Shown here in pieces: positions 10,283 to 21,449 of a DNA stretch of 64,000 nt. Source of the stretch: Blepharisma japonicum (taxonomy: Eukaryota > Ciliophora > Heterotrichea > Heterotrichida > Blepharismidae); NCBI GenBank assembly GCA_949751835.1, contig CATKHK010000134.1, positions 1 through 64,000 on the forward strand, given 5' to 3'. Each line of letters starts with the position of its first letter. The first letter of the stretch is position 1. The notes under the pieces are model-generated. The model did no database searches, had not been told where the DNA came from, and worked only from the letters and a program-made list of their open reading frames with translations. Position numbers and translations under genes: made by a program.

Positions 10283-11808
10283 TTAAACTGTTTTTACTAG
10301 AGATAATTGCTTTGAAGATAGATCAAATTTCCAAAGCTGACTGTCATACTCAATAAAATAAAGACTGCCCTTATAGCGAACAATTGCTGATTGATGATGA
10401 TACTCATTTGATATTGAATTTTTGCCTATTTGCTCCCAATTTAAGATATCATTTTCAGCACTTTCAAGAATCCTCTTTCCTTTTTCAAATAAATATATTC
10501 TATTGTTACCTCTCAGCATAAATTTCCTGCAATTATTCTCCAAGACTAAATTAGGGACATCTATATAATTGTTTTGAGTGATGCTGTAACTTATAATTTT
10601 TTGGAGGTTTCTGCCAGTTATAAGAATCAAGTCTCCAAATAATGAATTGCAGCTGTAATCATAATTCAAATCTTGAGGCAATGGAGCCAAGCTTAGCCAT
10701 TTATTTTGTTTAAGATCATATCTTTCGGCTAGATTTTTGCATCCACCCAGCAGATATATGAAGCTACCATAGCCCATAGCGCTGATAGTTCACCCTAAGA
10801 TATTAACCTGAACCTAAATCTATAAGGCTAGTTTAACAATTTTTTCCCCGGACCAACGTAACAGGCTAGTGCAGCCTTTATTTGAAATTTGCCAACTTGT
10901 GGAGTTAGGTTTACTAATTTTGCCTTCTCGTAAAAACTATGGCTGAACTGAAACTAAAAGCTATCGCTAAACTATAGCCGATTCTGAGATATATAAATAA
11001 CAGGGTAAAGATAATAGTTTACTTTTGAGCTTTGCAATTGTTTCACATTTCTATTCTTATCGACTAAAAATGTCAGTCCCGAACATGGACTAGTATTACA
11101 ACAGTAAAAATAAGTTTCATCTGGTAGTATGCAAGTTGAGGTGTATGCATATATTGTTTCTTGAATAGTTAGATTGGCAGTCGATGAAATTTGGAAGTTG
11201 TCTAAGTTTATTGTAGAAAAGTTCGATGTAGCATGTCTAAAAAATGACAATTTATTAGATTCAATTTCATCTTTAATTGATCTAAAAGGGTTAAAAGGAA
11301 TTCCACAATTCTTGATTATAGCTGCATTTGTATCTGTATAATCCAAGAGAGGAAAATTTAAATTTCATCCTTGCATTTCGGCCTTGACTTTTTCAGGCTC
11401 AAGTTTAAGTATACTTTCAATATCATTTTCAGTAGGAATATCAAGAAATTCTTCATAATTAAGCAACCCTTCAATTATCTTGTTGCATTTTTTATCGACC
11501 TCATAAATTTGATTAATATAATTTCCAAATGCAATTTTTAAATTTCTAATAACTTCACTTGTTCTGGCAATTGATTCTTTCCTAAAAATTTGGATAGCTT
11601 TTTTGAGTTCTGTTAGCTTTTGAATTACTGTCTGCTTGATTGCTTCGGATGGCTTGAATATTATATATATTAATTGATGTCTGGCGGTTGAAGGTTGTGC
11701 AAAATGCTCAAATGCATGTTCTCGGCAAAATAAGATGCTTCATTCACAATCACACTTTGCAAAGGGCTTGCTTTGACAATTCTCTTTGTAGCATGAGCTA
11801 CTAAACAT
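10283..11808 (-). CDS. Cys/His finger, coiled-coil, kelch-like protein (family member 2), interrupted by a 224-bp insertion
   Basis: ATG at 11808 gives MFSSSCYKENC...; in-frame TGAs read as Trp (CDCEWSILFC). The finger is C6-x4-C11-x7-C19-x-C21-x6-C28-x2-H31-x3-H35, identical in spacing to the 7.5-8.8 kb paralog. The kelch part is broken after YPVIY and resumes at GSFIYLLGG. The paralog reads PIFYNNFVYLIGG there, with no gap. Leaving out 10772-10995 gives 1302 nt and 433 residues against 432 in the paralog, so the gene is intact apart from that insertion. It would be functional if the insertion is an IES removed in the somatic genome, otherwise a pseudogene. Confidence 0.8.
10772..10995. other. 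224-bp IES-like insertion inside a kelch-family gene
   Basis: The segment interrupts the coding sequence and contains stops in the gene's frame. It is flanked by a direct ATA repeat (10769-10771 and 10993-10995; TAT on the gene strand, containing TA). Removing one repeat copy plus the insert exactly restores PVIYGSFIYLLGG, matching the paralog in length. TA-bounded precise insertions are the hallmark of IESs in Blepharisma and Paramecium. Only weak sub-terminal inverted similarity is visible (ATAG...GATAG near both ends). No coding capacity is seen. Confidence 0.75.
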
Positions 11809-12351
11809 TTTTATAAATTACCTCAACTTATCTGTTTTTAGGGTAATTTAAGTTAATAAATTGATAAGCTAAGAGTAATTAGGGATGAAATATTATAATT
11901 AATAGCAAGGAAATTCGATTATTTTTCTATATTTTAAATTATCTAGGTAATTTGATAAATTAAATTTTCTTTTATATTTATACAAAGGTCTTTATATCTT
12001 CATTATTTATTATAATGAAATTCAATGACTGGGCTCATAAGAGCAACTTTTTGGTAAAATAAAACTTTTTTTTAAGCTTATTTTGTGAAAAGCAGCATAT
12101 CATTTTTCATGGTAGTAGTGTGCTGCTTTATCATGAGCTCATGTAAATCCAATGGCATCGAAACACTTGGTTTATGAATAATTATATGTTCAAACTCAAT
12201 TTTACAGTATCAGATAGCCCTTTTAATCTGAATACTAATTGATTAATTATGTTAGAGCAAAAGCAAATGAGCTGAATAGCGTAATACCTTAATTTTATTA
12301 TGCATAAAAAACTTGATAAGAATGTTTTTTATGTCAGTATATAATAATTAT
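11809..12351. other. Intergenic, nothing recognised
   Basis: AT-rich stretch of about 540 bp between the divergently placed family gene and a decayed family copy. No motif or frame could be supported. Confidence 0.4.
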
Positions 12352-13160
12352 ATGGAGCTTATGAAATATTTTGAGCCTGAATGAAAGCTCGAGGTTGAAT
12401 ATTCATGCCCATGCACTACTCCTCGAACTCTATCCTGTGAACTACTTCGGAAAGCATTTGAAGCTGCTTGATAAGACTCATACCATTAATAAAATTATTT
12501 TAGAGCCACTTAAAGTACAAAAGAAGCAATTCTTGAACTTCTTACAAAAGAGCAATCAAAAAATAGTTAGCTAAAGGAAAGATCCTAGATTTCTTTAGCA
12601 AACTTTGATTGAATCAGAAAATAATATTAGAGAGCTTTTAAGGCATATTCAGCTTCAGCTGAAATATGCAATTATTTTACAAAGATTTCTCAAACCCAAT
12701 AAATATCAAAGTCAGAGCTGGGCTCTATCATAGAATTACTGATTTTACAGCCTGATATTAGATAATTAATATTGTAGTTTTATATTACTCTATTTCATGG
12801 CTTGAGATCTCATTTTAGATGAAGGGTCACTAGTCTTCACTGTATCAAGCAAGAACTGGTCTAATGATTAAAAATGCTCCAGGCTAGTTTTACCTTAAAT
12901 AATAAATAAAGGCTCGCAAATACGCCTTAGATTCCATCTTTCTTCAGCACCGTCATTTATTTCTTTAATGGCCAATAAGAATATGAATTTAGATATAACT
13001 TTAATCTTGAAATATTATCTTGCAAAGCGTGATTATGCGATTCAAGAAAATTTTAGAGGCAATTTTAGTTAAGTTTCAAAGACGTATATATAGATTTAGA
13101 AAAAAGCCTTTGTCATTAATAGAGCAAATTGCTCAAATTTTTGACAAATAAAACTTTTAG
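12352..13160 (+). pseudogene. Decayed copy of the finger/coiled-coil/kelch family
   Basis: In the frame of ATG 12352, translation gives YSCPCTTPRTLSCELL, then STKEAILELLTKEQSKNS, then IIELLILQP. These match YACKCTSPETLSCEVH, GTKEAILEFLTKENSKYS and ISELLILQP of the gene at 58.5-60.2 kb, in the same order and spacing. The frame is broken by many TAA/TAG triplets at positions that are Glu, Lys or other residues in the relative, so this is decay and not a code change. A weak kelch-like blade (VIYFFNGQ...RYNFNLE) follows near 12950-13030. The 67-residue frame at 12371-12574 is a shadow of this. Confidence 0.75.
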
Positions 13161-13235
13161 ACTTATAATATTATAATTTCTAATTAACTTTTTAATCAGA
13201 TAATAAATATTTCATCAAAGGTTTTAAATTAAATT

Positions 13236-14180
13236 TTAGCACCCTCTAAGAACTAAAACTAGATGGATTGTACTCCTATTAGAAATCTTATAGTCCCTTA
13301 AGCTCCATTCATCTTCTAGTTGTTTACCTGCATAAATTAACCTTTGCGAAGGCATTGAAGTTCCTTCAACGTCTTGAATCTTTTGTTTCAAACTTTTAAT
13401 GGAATCTGCTGAGTTTACTACAAATTCATAATTTTCTCCTCTCAAATTTTTAATAGTAACTGGAAAATTTTCAGTAATATTGCTTTCCTTTTCCAGTCTC
13501 AGGAATATCAGAGCGCCGTCATATATATTAAACTCAGACATAATTTGGTTGTCAAATAACTCTCTTCCATTATATATTAATCTTTGTTGGATTTCCGGGA
13601 TACATTTATAATTAAATATTTTAGATTTTACTTCAAAAACTGAATCAGTAGATTCTACTTGGAGATGAAATCAGCGATTTTCAAATGTCTTAAAAACAAC
13701 AGAATAACTTCTAGGACTTGTCGGAGTTTCAATTTTATCTGAGCTTTGCTCTATATCATCAGGAATCCTTTGGATTAATTCTTCTATTCTATTTTCAAGA
13801 ATTGCAACTCTATCTTTTTCATCTTTTAAAGCATTTTCAAATCTTTGTATTCGACCATTATTGATCTCTATAGCTTGCTTCATGATTTCTTCTTTAAATC
13901 TGGCTGCATCCCTGACATTAGTTTGGCTTTTTCTATGTTTAAGAGGCAATTCTCTTTTAAATTTGTCTATCATCCTTCTGAGTATATAATTAGGAGTTAA
14001 TAATCTATGACGAAGCTTTTCGTTAGTCATTGGGCTTTTGTGATGGCCTTTTTCTAATCATAAGGTAATAGCTAATCTTTCATATGTAAATCCATCTGCT
14101 GCAACGACAGGATTCTCCATTAAATCACGAGTGATTGGACACAAATACTCATCAGGAGGATTGAGATTTTCCTCAACCAT
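13236..14180 (-). CDS. U-box protein with coiled coil and two ubiquitin-like domains, 314 aa
   Basis: ATG at 14180 begins [20 protein letters not shown]. Residues ~10-80 are a U-box ([50 protein letters not shown]), the E2-binding fold of ubiquitin ligases. A coiled coil lies at ~90-150. Two ubiquitin-like domains follow at ~165-225 and ~235-314; the second has [21 protein letters not shown] and a LVLRGC end. Internal TGAs are read as Trp. The C-terminal RGC lacks a GG, so it is not a conjugatable ubiquitin. It is probably an E3 that docks proteasome or ubiquitin-binding partners; the target is unknown. Confidence 0.85.
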
Positions 14181-14468
14181 TATGAATGCTGCAGAATAAG
14201 TAAATGGAAAATAATTTTAGGGGGCTTATTTTATTATTTAAGATTTGAAATGATAAAATATATGTCAGTTCAAATTTAAGAAGAAATCCTCACTGTGAAG
14301 CGCATTATATTTACTTTAAAACTAAATATTTTTAGTCCAAGTTTTTAGTTGGTTTTCTCTGCATTTAATTCAAATTTAATTTAATTAATAATTATCTAAG
14401 TTTCCTCATATGAAATTCAATAAAAATTTTAATTAAAATCACATAATAATTTTTAAGAAAATATTACC

Positions 14469-15941
14469 TTATAACTCTTCTGTGAACAACGTCTGGCTGC
14501 TTGCCGAAACAACTCTTGCTTCAATATTTTGTCCTAACTTCCAGCTTCCCCTTCCAAAAGTCCTTTTATTCTGTTCTGTCCTACCAGTCCAGTCCCAATT
14601 CCCTTTCAACGCTGGCCCATCAACCATTACCTTTACAGTCTTCCCAATTTCTTTTTGATTTATTTCATTTTGTATTTCTTTTACAACTTCAATAATTTCT
14701 GCTAATCTTCCCTTCTTTATGTCCTCTTTTACATCATCTTGCATCGTATTAAATGCATGGGTTTTGCTTCTCATTGAGTAGGCAAACATATAAGCTTGCT
14801 CAAACCTTACAGCTCTCAATACTTTAAGCGTCTCCTTATGGTCTTCTTCAGTTTCTCCGCAAAATCCTGCAATTACATCTGTCGATAAAGCGACCCCAGG
14901 CAGCTCATTTCTGATTCTTTCAGCTAAATCTAAATAGGCTTGTTGTGTATGGTATCGCCTCATTGAATATAAAATCCTGTCGCTTCCGCTTTGTAAGGGT
15001 AAATGAACCTGCTTGCAAAGGTTTGGATAGGCTTTCATGACATCGAGGACTTCTTGGGGAAAATCTTTGGGGTGAGGGGATGTAAATCTTATTCTGGAAT
15101 TTGGAGCTGCTTCTGCGACATTGGCTAAGAGCTGAGCAAATCTGGCACCTGATGGTCGGGATTTAAATAGTTCAGAAAAACCTGGGGTGTTTTCGTGAGA
15201 ATTAATAGAGTCCGAGGTAGTATCACAGTAAGAATTCACGTTTTGGCCTAATAAGGTGATTTCTTTGATTCCTTGGTCGTTCAAAAGCTTTACTTCTTCA
15301 AGGATGGAAGCCATAGGTCTGCTTCTTTCTCGCCCTCTTGTGAATGGGACAACACAGAAGCTACACATATTGTTGCAGCCTCTCATAATAGAAATAAAAG
15401 CTGAAATTTCATTGTTTCTGACTGGTGTTATATCAGCATAGGTTTCCTCAAGAGAAAGTTGGACATCAATAGCATTTTTTTTGCCATCACACATTACAGC
15501 TTCTACTAATTTTGGAAGAGCTCTATACGAATCAGGTCCTACCACAATGTGTGCAAGTTTTTCCTCTAAAAGGGAGCTTTTAAGCCTTTCAGCCATGCAC
15601 CCTAAAACTGCGATTTTTGCCCTTTTGTTTTGCTTTAAAAGTTCATGGAGCCTTTGTTTGACTTTTTGTTCTGCCTTTTCTCTAATAGAGCAAGTGTTGA
15701 TTAATACTAAATCGGCCTATTTGGAGGTTACTTTATCTGATGTGTCTGCAGATTTAAGCCCAGCAGTTTGAAGGATGCTGCTGACTATTTGTGAATCATT
15801 TTCGTTCATGGCGCAGCCATAAGTTTGTAAATAGTATTTAAGGTCTGTCAGTTTTTCAGGAATTGAGATGGCAGAGTCGAGTACTGGATTGATAAATTGA
15901 GAAAGGGGTGGGATGTGTGAAATTCGCGAAAAATGACGCAT
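14469..15941 (-). CDS. CDK5RAP1: tRNA 2-methylthio-N6-isopentenyladenosine methylthiotransferase (CDK5RAP1/MiaB type), 485 aa
   Basis: ATG at 15941; a 15-nt intron at 15717-15731 separates TSDK from ADLVLINTC. The N-terminal methylthiotransferase domain has YLQTYGCAMNENDSQIV, LVLINTCSIREKAEQ and AVLGCMAE, with three cluster cysteines. The radical-SAM motif is MRGCNNMCSFCVVPFTRGRE, i.e. CxxxCxxC. The C-terminal TRAM domain holds GKTVKVMVDG and WTGRTEQNKRTFG. Members use two 4Fe-4S clusters and SAM to add a methylthio group to A37 of tRNAs reading U-starting codons, mainly in mitochondria in animals. Length matches the family. It is convergent with nothing; 5S rRNA starts 264 bp upstream on the other strand. 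Confidence 0.95.
15717..15731 (-). other. 15-nt intron
   Basis: On the gene strand GTAACCTCCAAATAG. Phase 0; unspliced it puts an in-frame TAG into the methylthiotransferase. Removal joins TSDK to ADLVLINTC, restoring a motif conserved across the family. Confidence 0.93.
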
Positions 15942-16205
15942 GGTTTATTATTTTTTGTCTTATCATTATTATAAAGAATAAGAAAATAGAAGACTGTAAA
16001 GCATACAAATTATAATAATTAACGATTTATTTAGCATAAATTAAGTTTATTTATAAAAGTCTTGAAGTAAGGTTATAATTGAAGAGCTTAATAATTTAGT
16101 AATAAAATATGAGGAGTAAAATACTTAGTTCATGCAATAAGGCAGTTTTATAGCTATATATGATTTTATGAAGATATATTTAAAGCGGTAGAAGGTTTAA
16201 TTCTC

Positions 16206-16324
16206 GTTGTCGGCCATACTATGCCTAACGCACCAGATCCCATCCGAACTCTGAAGTTAAGCGGCATAAGGCGAGGTTAGTACTTGGGTGGGGGACCGCC
16301 AGGGAAGCCCTCGTGCTGACAGCT
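16206..16324 (+). rRNA. 5S ribosomal RNA
   Basis: It holds the conserved 5S core (GGCCATACTATGCCTAACGC, CCCATCCGAACTCTGAAGTT, AGTACTTGGGTGGGGGACC). The ends pair as helix I: GTTGTCGGC (16206-16214) with GCTGACAGC (16315-16323). About 119 nt, the normal length. It stands alone here, not in a tandem array, between protein genes. Confidence 0.96.
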
Positions 16325-16328
16325 AAAC

Positions 16329-16334
16329 TTTTTT
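16329..16334 (+). terminator. Pol III T-run terminator of the 5S gene
   Basis: Six T residues start five bases after the 5S end, as expected for RNA polymerase III termination. Confidence 0.75.
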
Positions 16335-16561
16335 CCTTTATTTTATTAGCTTTATTTTCTTAAATGCTTTTTAATTTTGTCATAAATTTGCTAGATATTT
16401 TTCATTTGTTTTGTAAGTATAATAATTAATATTTTATATGCTCAATAAAACCTTTGGGGATAACATATTTATTTTAGTTAGAAAAATAGCTTAAATTGTC
16501 AGATAATCTCATAGATTATTATCAGTCGGATATATGAACACGAAATCGAAGCTTCAAATAA

Positions 16562-18052
16562 ATGGAAAATGAAAAAGAGTTTCTCAAACAGACTTATCTG
16601 CAATATAAATTAAACCAAAAATATTTATTATTCACAGGAAACAGAAATAGGCATGAGCCCACAGTCGTCACTATCAAGCCTTTATCTTCTTCAAGAGAAA
16701 TCACAGTCCTTGAGTTCTCTCAAAAACTATTACATGGCAAGTCTCTTCATTACCAATTAACGCCTAAGAATATTTTCACAAAATCCCCTAATGCACCTCA
16801 GATTGATAAAAAGGTTAATTTTTGTAGCAAATGCTATATCTATTCATGCAGGACTCATTTATTTGAAAGATATCAAAAAAAAAGCGCAAATGGGCAAAAT
16901 ACACTGTACAATGATACGTTCGTACAAGAAATCGATCCAACTTTTTGAAAGCAGACATGACGAGGCCAAGAAAAGCATTTATTGAAGACTGGAAGATGAC
17001 TAATAAACTTCCAATGCAAAAATTCCAGCCAATGTGGAAAAATTACAGGTTCAGACCATAAGCCTCATTCCAATGAAATTGTTGACATAGTCATCCGATT
17101 TCTAAAAAACGGCGTCAGTAATCCTTGCAGCATTTCTTTATTTTTGCCCATCCCCTGCAGTGAAGCCTGGGATCTTATCAAATTACTAAAACCAATTTAT
17201 TTTGTATACCCAGAAACACCACAAAAGCTTCCAAAACTTGTTTTCACAGACAAAGAACCAGCCCAAGTCCAAACCCAAAATATCGTAGGCTGCAACTGTA
17301 ATTGCAAAGATCCTTGCAGTGTCACAAACTCCTGCCCTTGCATGATAGGTGATCCAATTTCTCCTGAAGAGCAGGCCGATGTGATCCCAGGCAGACAATT
17401 TTGTGAAAAATTCTGCTTATGCAATTCTGACTGTAAACAAAGGTTTTTAGGCTGCAACTGTGAACTTGGCTCCTGCAGCAGCACAAATTGTGTCTGTTTT
17501 ACGGCAAAAATGGAATGTGATCCTGATCTCTGCAAATTTTGTAAGTGCAGCTCTATAATCCAGCACCCAGAAAATTTTGGGAAAAATTGTAAAAATTTGA
17601 CAATTCAGTTGGAAAAATGAAAAAGAACAGCCCTGTCCCAGTCCACAATAGAAGGGGCAGGACTAGGACTTTTTATATTAGAATCTTGTAAAAAAGGAGA
17701 AATGATTGTAGACTATAAAGGAGAAATGTTGGAAGATGCAGAAGCTGATAGGAGAGGGCTGGAATATGACAAAAAGCAGCATTCTTTTATTTTTAATATA
17801 GATTCAAGGTATTCTATAGACGCGACTTTTTATGGAAATAAAATGAGATATGTGAATCATAAGAGCCAAGGGGAACACAATTGTATGACAAGTATATGGA
17901 GGTCTTTAGGAAATACAAGGATCGTGCTTATTGCACTAAAAGATTTGGAAGCAGGGATGGAGTTGTTTTTTGACTATCAGTACCCGAAAGATGTCCCTTA
18001 TGAGTGATATCAGAATTATACAAAGCAAGTGACAAAGAAGAGGTCGAAATAA
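16562..18052 (+). CDS. Enhancer-of-zeste (EZH2-like) histone H3 lysine methyltransferase, 496 aa
   Basis: ATG at 16562, TAA at 18050-18052; several TGAs are Trp (DPTFWKQTW, GRWLINF). A central CXC region (residues ~235-345) is packed with cysteines (CNCNCKDPC, FCEKFCLCNSDCKQRFLGC, CNCELGSCSSTNCVC). The C-terminal SET domain (~360-480) has GAGLGLFI, DEADRRG-like DAEADRRGLEYD, HSFIFNID, GNKMRYVNH and GMELFFDYQY. CXC followed by SET with these signatures is the E(z) plan, the PRC2 H3K27 methyltransferase. In Paramecium and Tetrahymena such enzymes act in programmed DNA elimination. The catalytic NHS motif reads NHK here (RYVNHKSQGEHNC). Confidence 0.92.
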
Positions 18053-18136
18053 AATTAAAATAAAATTGGTCTATTTAATTGAAAATCAAGGAAAAATTGA
18101 GCAGTTTTTATTAAAAAATTCGTAGATATATTAATA

Positions 18137-19945
18137 ATGGCAAACTCTGATAGATACCTAGCAGAAGTCCAGCTTTTCATCAGCTGCAGAAAGCTCAAAG
18201 ATATGGACACTTTCAGCAAATCCGATCCCTTTGTCGAAGTCTACGAAAAGAATAACACCACAAACAACTGAAAAAAAGTCGACAGGACCGAAGTTATATG
18301 AGATAACCTCAACCCTGATTTCGTAAAAAGCTTTAAATTTCCTTTTCAGTTCGAAGAGCAGAAATATTTGCAATTTAAAGTCTACGACGCTGATGACGAC
18401 CAAGCAAAGATCGAAAATGCTGATTTTATAGGAGAAACTGAATGTGCGTTGGGGGAAATAATAGGGTCTCAAGGTCAGCAACTTATAAAGACGCTAAAAC
18501 TTCCAGGAAAACAAGAAAGCAGAGGAAATATTATATTGAGAACTGAAGAAGTCAGCGCTAATAAAGACTTGGTTTGTATTGAAATGGGTGCCAGAGACCT
18601 TAAAGACATATCAAGTCTATTTGGGACGTTTAAACCATTTTTCTGTATATCAAAAGCTATGGAAAATGGTGCTTATCAAAGAGTTTATATGTCGGAATAC
18701 AAAAGAGGTAGAAATGTGTCATGGAAAAAACTTGAAAAATCTTTACAAGATATTTGCACTGGGGATTTGGATAGGCCACTTTTATTTGAAGTTTACGACC
18801 ACCACAAAAGTGGAAATCACAAAAAATTCGGCGCTGCCCATGTTAGTATAAAAAGTATTTCTGAAGGCTCAGAAAAATCTTTCCAACTTAAAGACTCAAT
18901 TGTCGTCAAAGAAGGTGGGCATTGTACACCTAGACGAAACAAGAAAAAAGAAGAAACTGTGGGGACATTGATAGTAAGATCTTTAGATATCGTAAAAGTC
19001 CACAGCTTTATTGACTATATTGCTGGAGGCTGCCAAATCTCGCTTATAGTAGCTATTGATTTTACAGCTTCTAATATGGACCCAAGAGATCCACAGTCTT
19101 TGCACTATTTAAATCCTAATGGGTTTAACCAATACCAATCCGCCTTATTTTCTGTAGGAGAAATCTTACTGAACTATGACAGTGATAAGCTTGTCCCTTT
19201 TTATGGCTTTGGCGCTAAGATAAATGGAGCCATAAATCATTGTTTCCCTATAAATTTCAACAATACAGACCCAAATGTCCAAGGCCTCGACGGCTTAATG
19301 AACTCCTACCGTGAAGCCCTCAATATAATTGAGTTCTCAGGTCCTACTCTCTTTGCCCAGGTGATCCAAAAAGCTGTCCTTGAAGCTGAAAACGCCCACG
19401 TCCATCAGGGCTTCCAGCAATATTTTGTACTTTTAATCTTGACTGACGGAGAAATCCACGATATGAGGGCCACAATTGACTGAATTGTAAGGGGCTCTGC
19501 GTCGCCAATATCAATTGTAATTGTAGGTATTGGGGATGACAGTTTTACTAATATGGTTGTATTGGACGCAGATGAGGAGCCTTTAATTGATTCTCATGGG
19601 AAAAAGATGGAAAGGGATATTGTGCAGTTTGTGCCTTTTAGAGAGGTAGGAAATTCGCCTGTTTCTCTGGCGAGAGAAGTTTTGGACGAAATTCCCAGAG
19701 AAATTGTGAACTTTTTCAATAAAAAAGGAATTTTTCCGAATCCGCCGGTCAGTGCGCCGGAGTTTGATTTTAGCAGAAGCTATAGTACGGATAGGCAGGG
19801 GATTGCGGCGGAAGATGTGACTTTTCAGGTTGGAGGAAATCAGCAGTCACTTCCGCAGAATATGTATCCTTATAACCCGAATACTGTGAATTTTGGAAAA
19901 GCAGTCATAAACAAACAGTTTAGTCGTCATAATAGCCATAATTAA
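18137..19945 (+). CDS. Copine (C2A-C2B-vWA), 602 aa
   Basis: ATG at 18137, 84 bp after the EZH2-like stop; internal TGAs are Trp. C2A at ~10-125 (DTFSKSDPFVEVYE), C2B at ~150-270, and a copine-type von Willebrand A domain at ~300-510 (SLIVAIDFTASNMDPRDP, LVPFYGFGAKI, FVLLILTDGEIHDM). Copines bind membranes in a Ca2+-dependent way through the C2 pair and recruit partners through the vWA domain. Ca2+-binding Asp residues are visible in C2A. Length fits the family (~540-600). The last ~80 residues are low complexity. Confidence 0.96.
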
Positions 19946-20418
19946 ATATATAAAGATTATAATTCACATAAAAATGTAATTAATAAGGATGGAAGTAATA
20001 AAAATAAATTATTATGCGATTGCGCTCATAAAATAGGATTGAAACCTTAGGCAAGATTATTCTGTTTATCAAATATGTATTTAAGAAAATATAGGAATAG
20101 ATATTATTAAAACAGAGAAAATCTACACATATAGATGAAAAATTAATTTAAATTGGATTTTAAATCCCTATTTATATTTTTTGAGTTTTTATTAATTGTA
20201 GTTAATAGAAGTTTCATATTTGCTTTCAAAATAAAAGCTTTGCTTTAAATCTTCGATTTTTCACTCATACTTAATCTTTCTCAAAATTATCAATTTTTTT
20301 AAATTTTTAAATTGTCAGTTTCCATTTGATCAGCCACAATTTGCATACTTATTTCAAAAAATAAATTAAATTGAAGTCAGCTATAAAGATCTCTCCAATG
20401 TAAGTTAATTTTAGAAAT
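19946..20418. other. Intergenic, nothing recognised
   Basis: AT-rich spacer between two same-strand genes, with poly-T tracts and no supported frame. Confidence 0.5.
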
Positions 20419-20829
20419 ATGAATGAAGAACAAAAAAGAGAAGAGTTAGGCTCTGGTGATAAAAGCAGTAGCGCAGAAGACATAGATTCTGAAGTGGGAG
20501 AAGAACCTAAAGTTAACTCAATTTATGGGAAATCTATGAATCTCTTTGGCAGGGAAAGCTTTAAAGTCGAAATTTTTGATGAAGATATCCCTGATATTCT
20601 CCCAACAATTTGGCGAAAAAAGAGCCAAATTGCCACCTGCACACATTGCAAGCTGACCATTGAGACCAAAACCCAAAAGGAAGCAGGTTTCGGCTGTTTG
20701 TTATTTTTCTCAAGCTTTTTGGCGATCGGAGGATGTTGCTGGATTCCTTGTATTTTTCCGATGTTCAGAGATACGGTCCACTATTGCCCAAAATGCAAAA
20801 ATCGACTGGGGTGCCGCAGTTTCTTATAA
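20419..20829 (+). CDS. LITAF-domain (zf-LITAF-like) membrane-associated protein, 136 aa
   Basis: ATG at 20419. The acidic N-terminus (~1-35) is followed by the LITAF pattern: ATCTHCKLTIETKT (first CxxC knuckle), a hydrophobic membrane-inserting segment (GCLLFFSSFLAIGGCCW), then HYCPKCKNRLG (second CxxC). The two knuckles together bind one zinc at the cytosolic face of late-endosomal or lysosomal membranes. Length is typical of the family. Confidence 0.88.
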   Translation: MNEEQKREELGSGDKSSSAEDIDSEVGEEPKVNSIYGKSMNLFGRESFKVEIFDEDIPDILPTIWRKKSQIATCTHCKLTIETKTQKEAGFGCLLFFSSFLAIGGCCWIPCIFPMFRDTVHYCPKCKNRLGCRSFL

Positions 20830-21449
20830 TAGAGCTCGATTATATATTATTTACCAAAATCTAATGTATAAAGTAACCCTTTAATTCTTCTGCAATATTA
20901 TTTCTTATTATTGCAGATTAAATCCTAAAAAGTCGATAAAGACTGTTTCTTATATTATTTAATTTTAGATTTCGGATTTTTGGGCTATTTCTTATACAAT
21001 ATAGATAGAAATTAACTAAAATAATTTCAAGTTTATTTATTCCTGAATTGAGCCACATTTTAGCTAATCCAGAAAAGGGAGTTAATGCGAGAATAAATTA
21101 GATCTGAATTTTGAAAAATTGGTAAAGTTAAAATCTTCAAGCCTTTTCAAGCTTACTTGGCCACTGTTAATTTAACTAATTTGTCTTATATTAAAGTTTT
21201 TAAATTTCCAAATATTAATTTTAACTGCATATTCTCTTTTACATAAAAATTCTCTTTTCAAATAACCGTAACTTATCAATTACTTTTCATCAGAAATCTA
21301 AATAATCCTGACTTGGTCTTTTCCATTTTTTATGTTACATTTTCTATAATTCTTCATAATTTCATTCACAGCCAATTTAATTTATTATCTTAATTCTTCT
21401 CTTTTATATCTCCTTCTTTTGTCCTCAGAACTTGCTAATATATTAAAAA
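20830..21449. other. Intergenic, nothing recognised
   Basis: About 620 bp of AT-rich DNA; a small overlapping frame at 20660-20884 is a shadow of the LITAF-like gene. Nothing else is supported. Confidence 0.5.

Noticed and set aside
12371-12574. 67-residue open frame on the plus strand
   Set aside because: It is out of phase with the recognisable family remains at 12352-12785 and has no motif; it is a shadow of the pseudogene.
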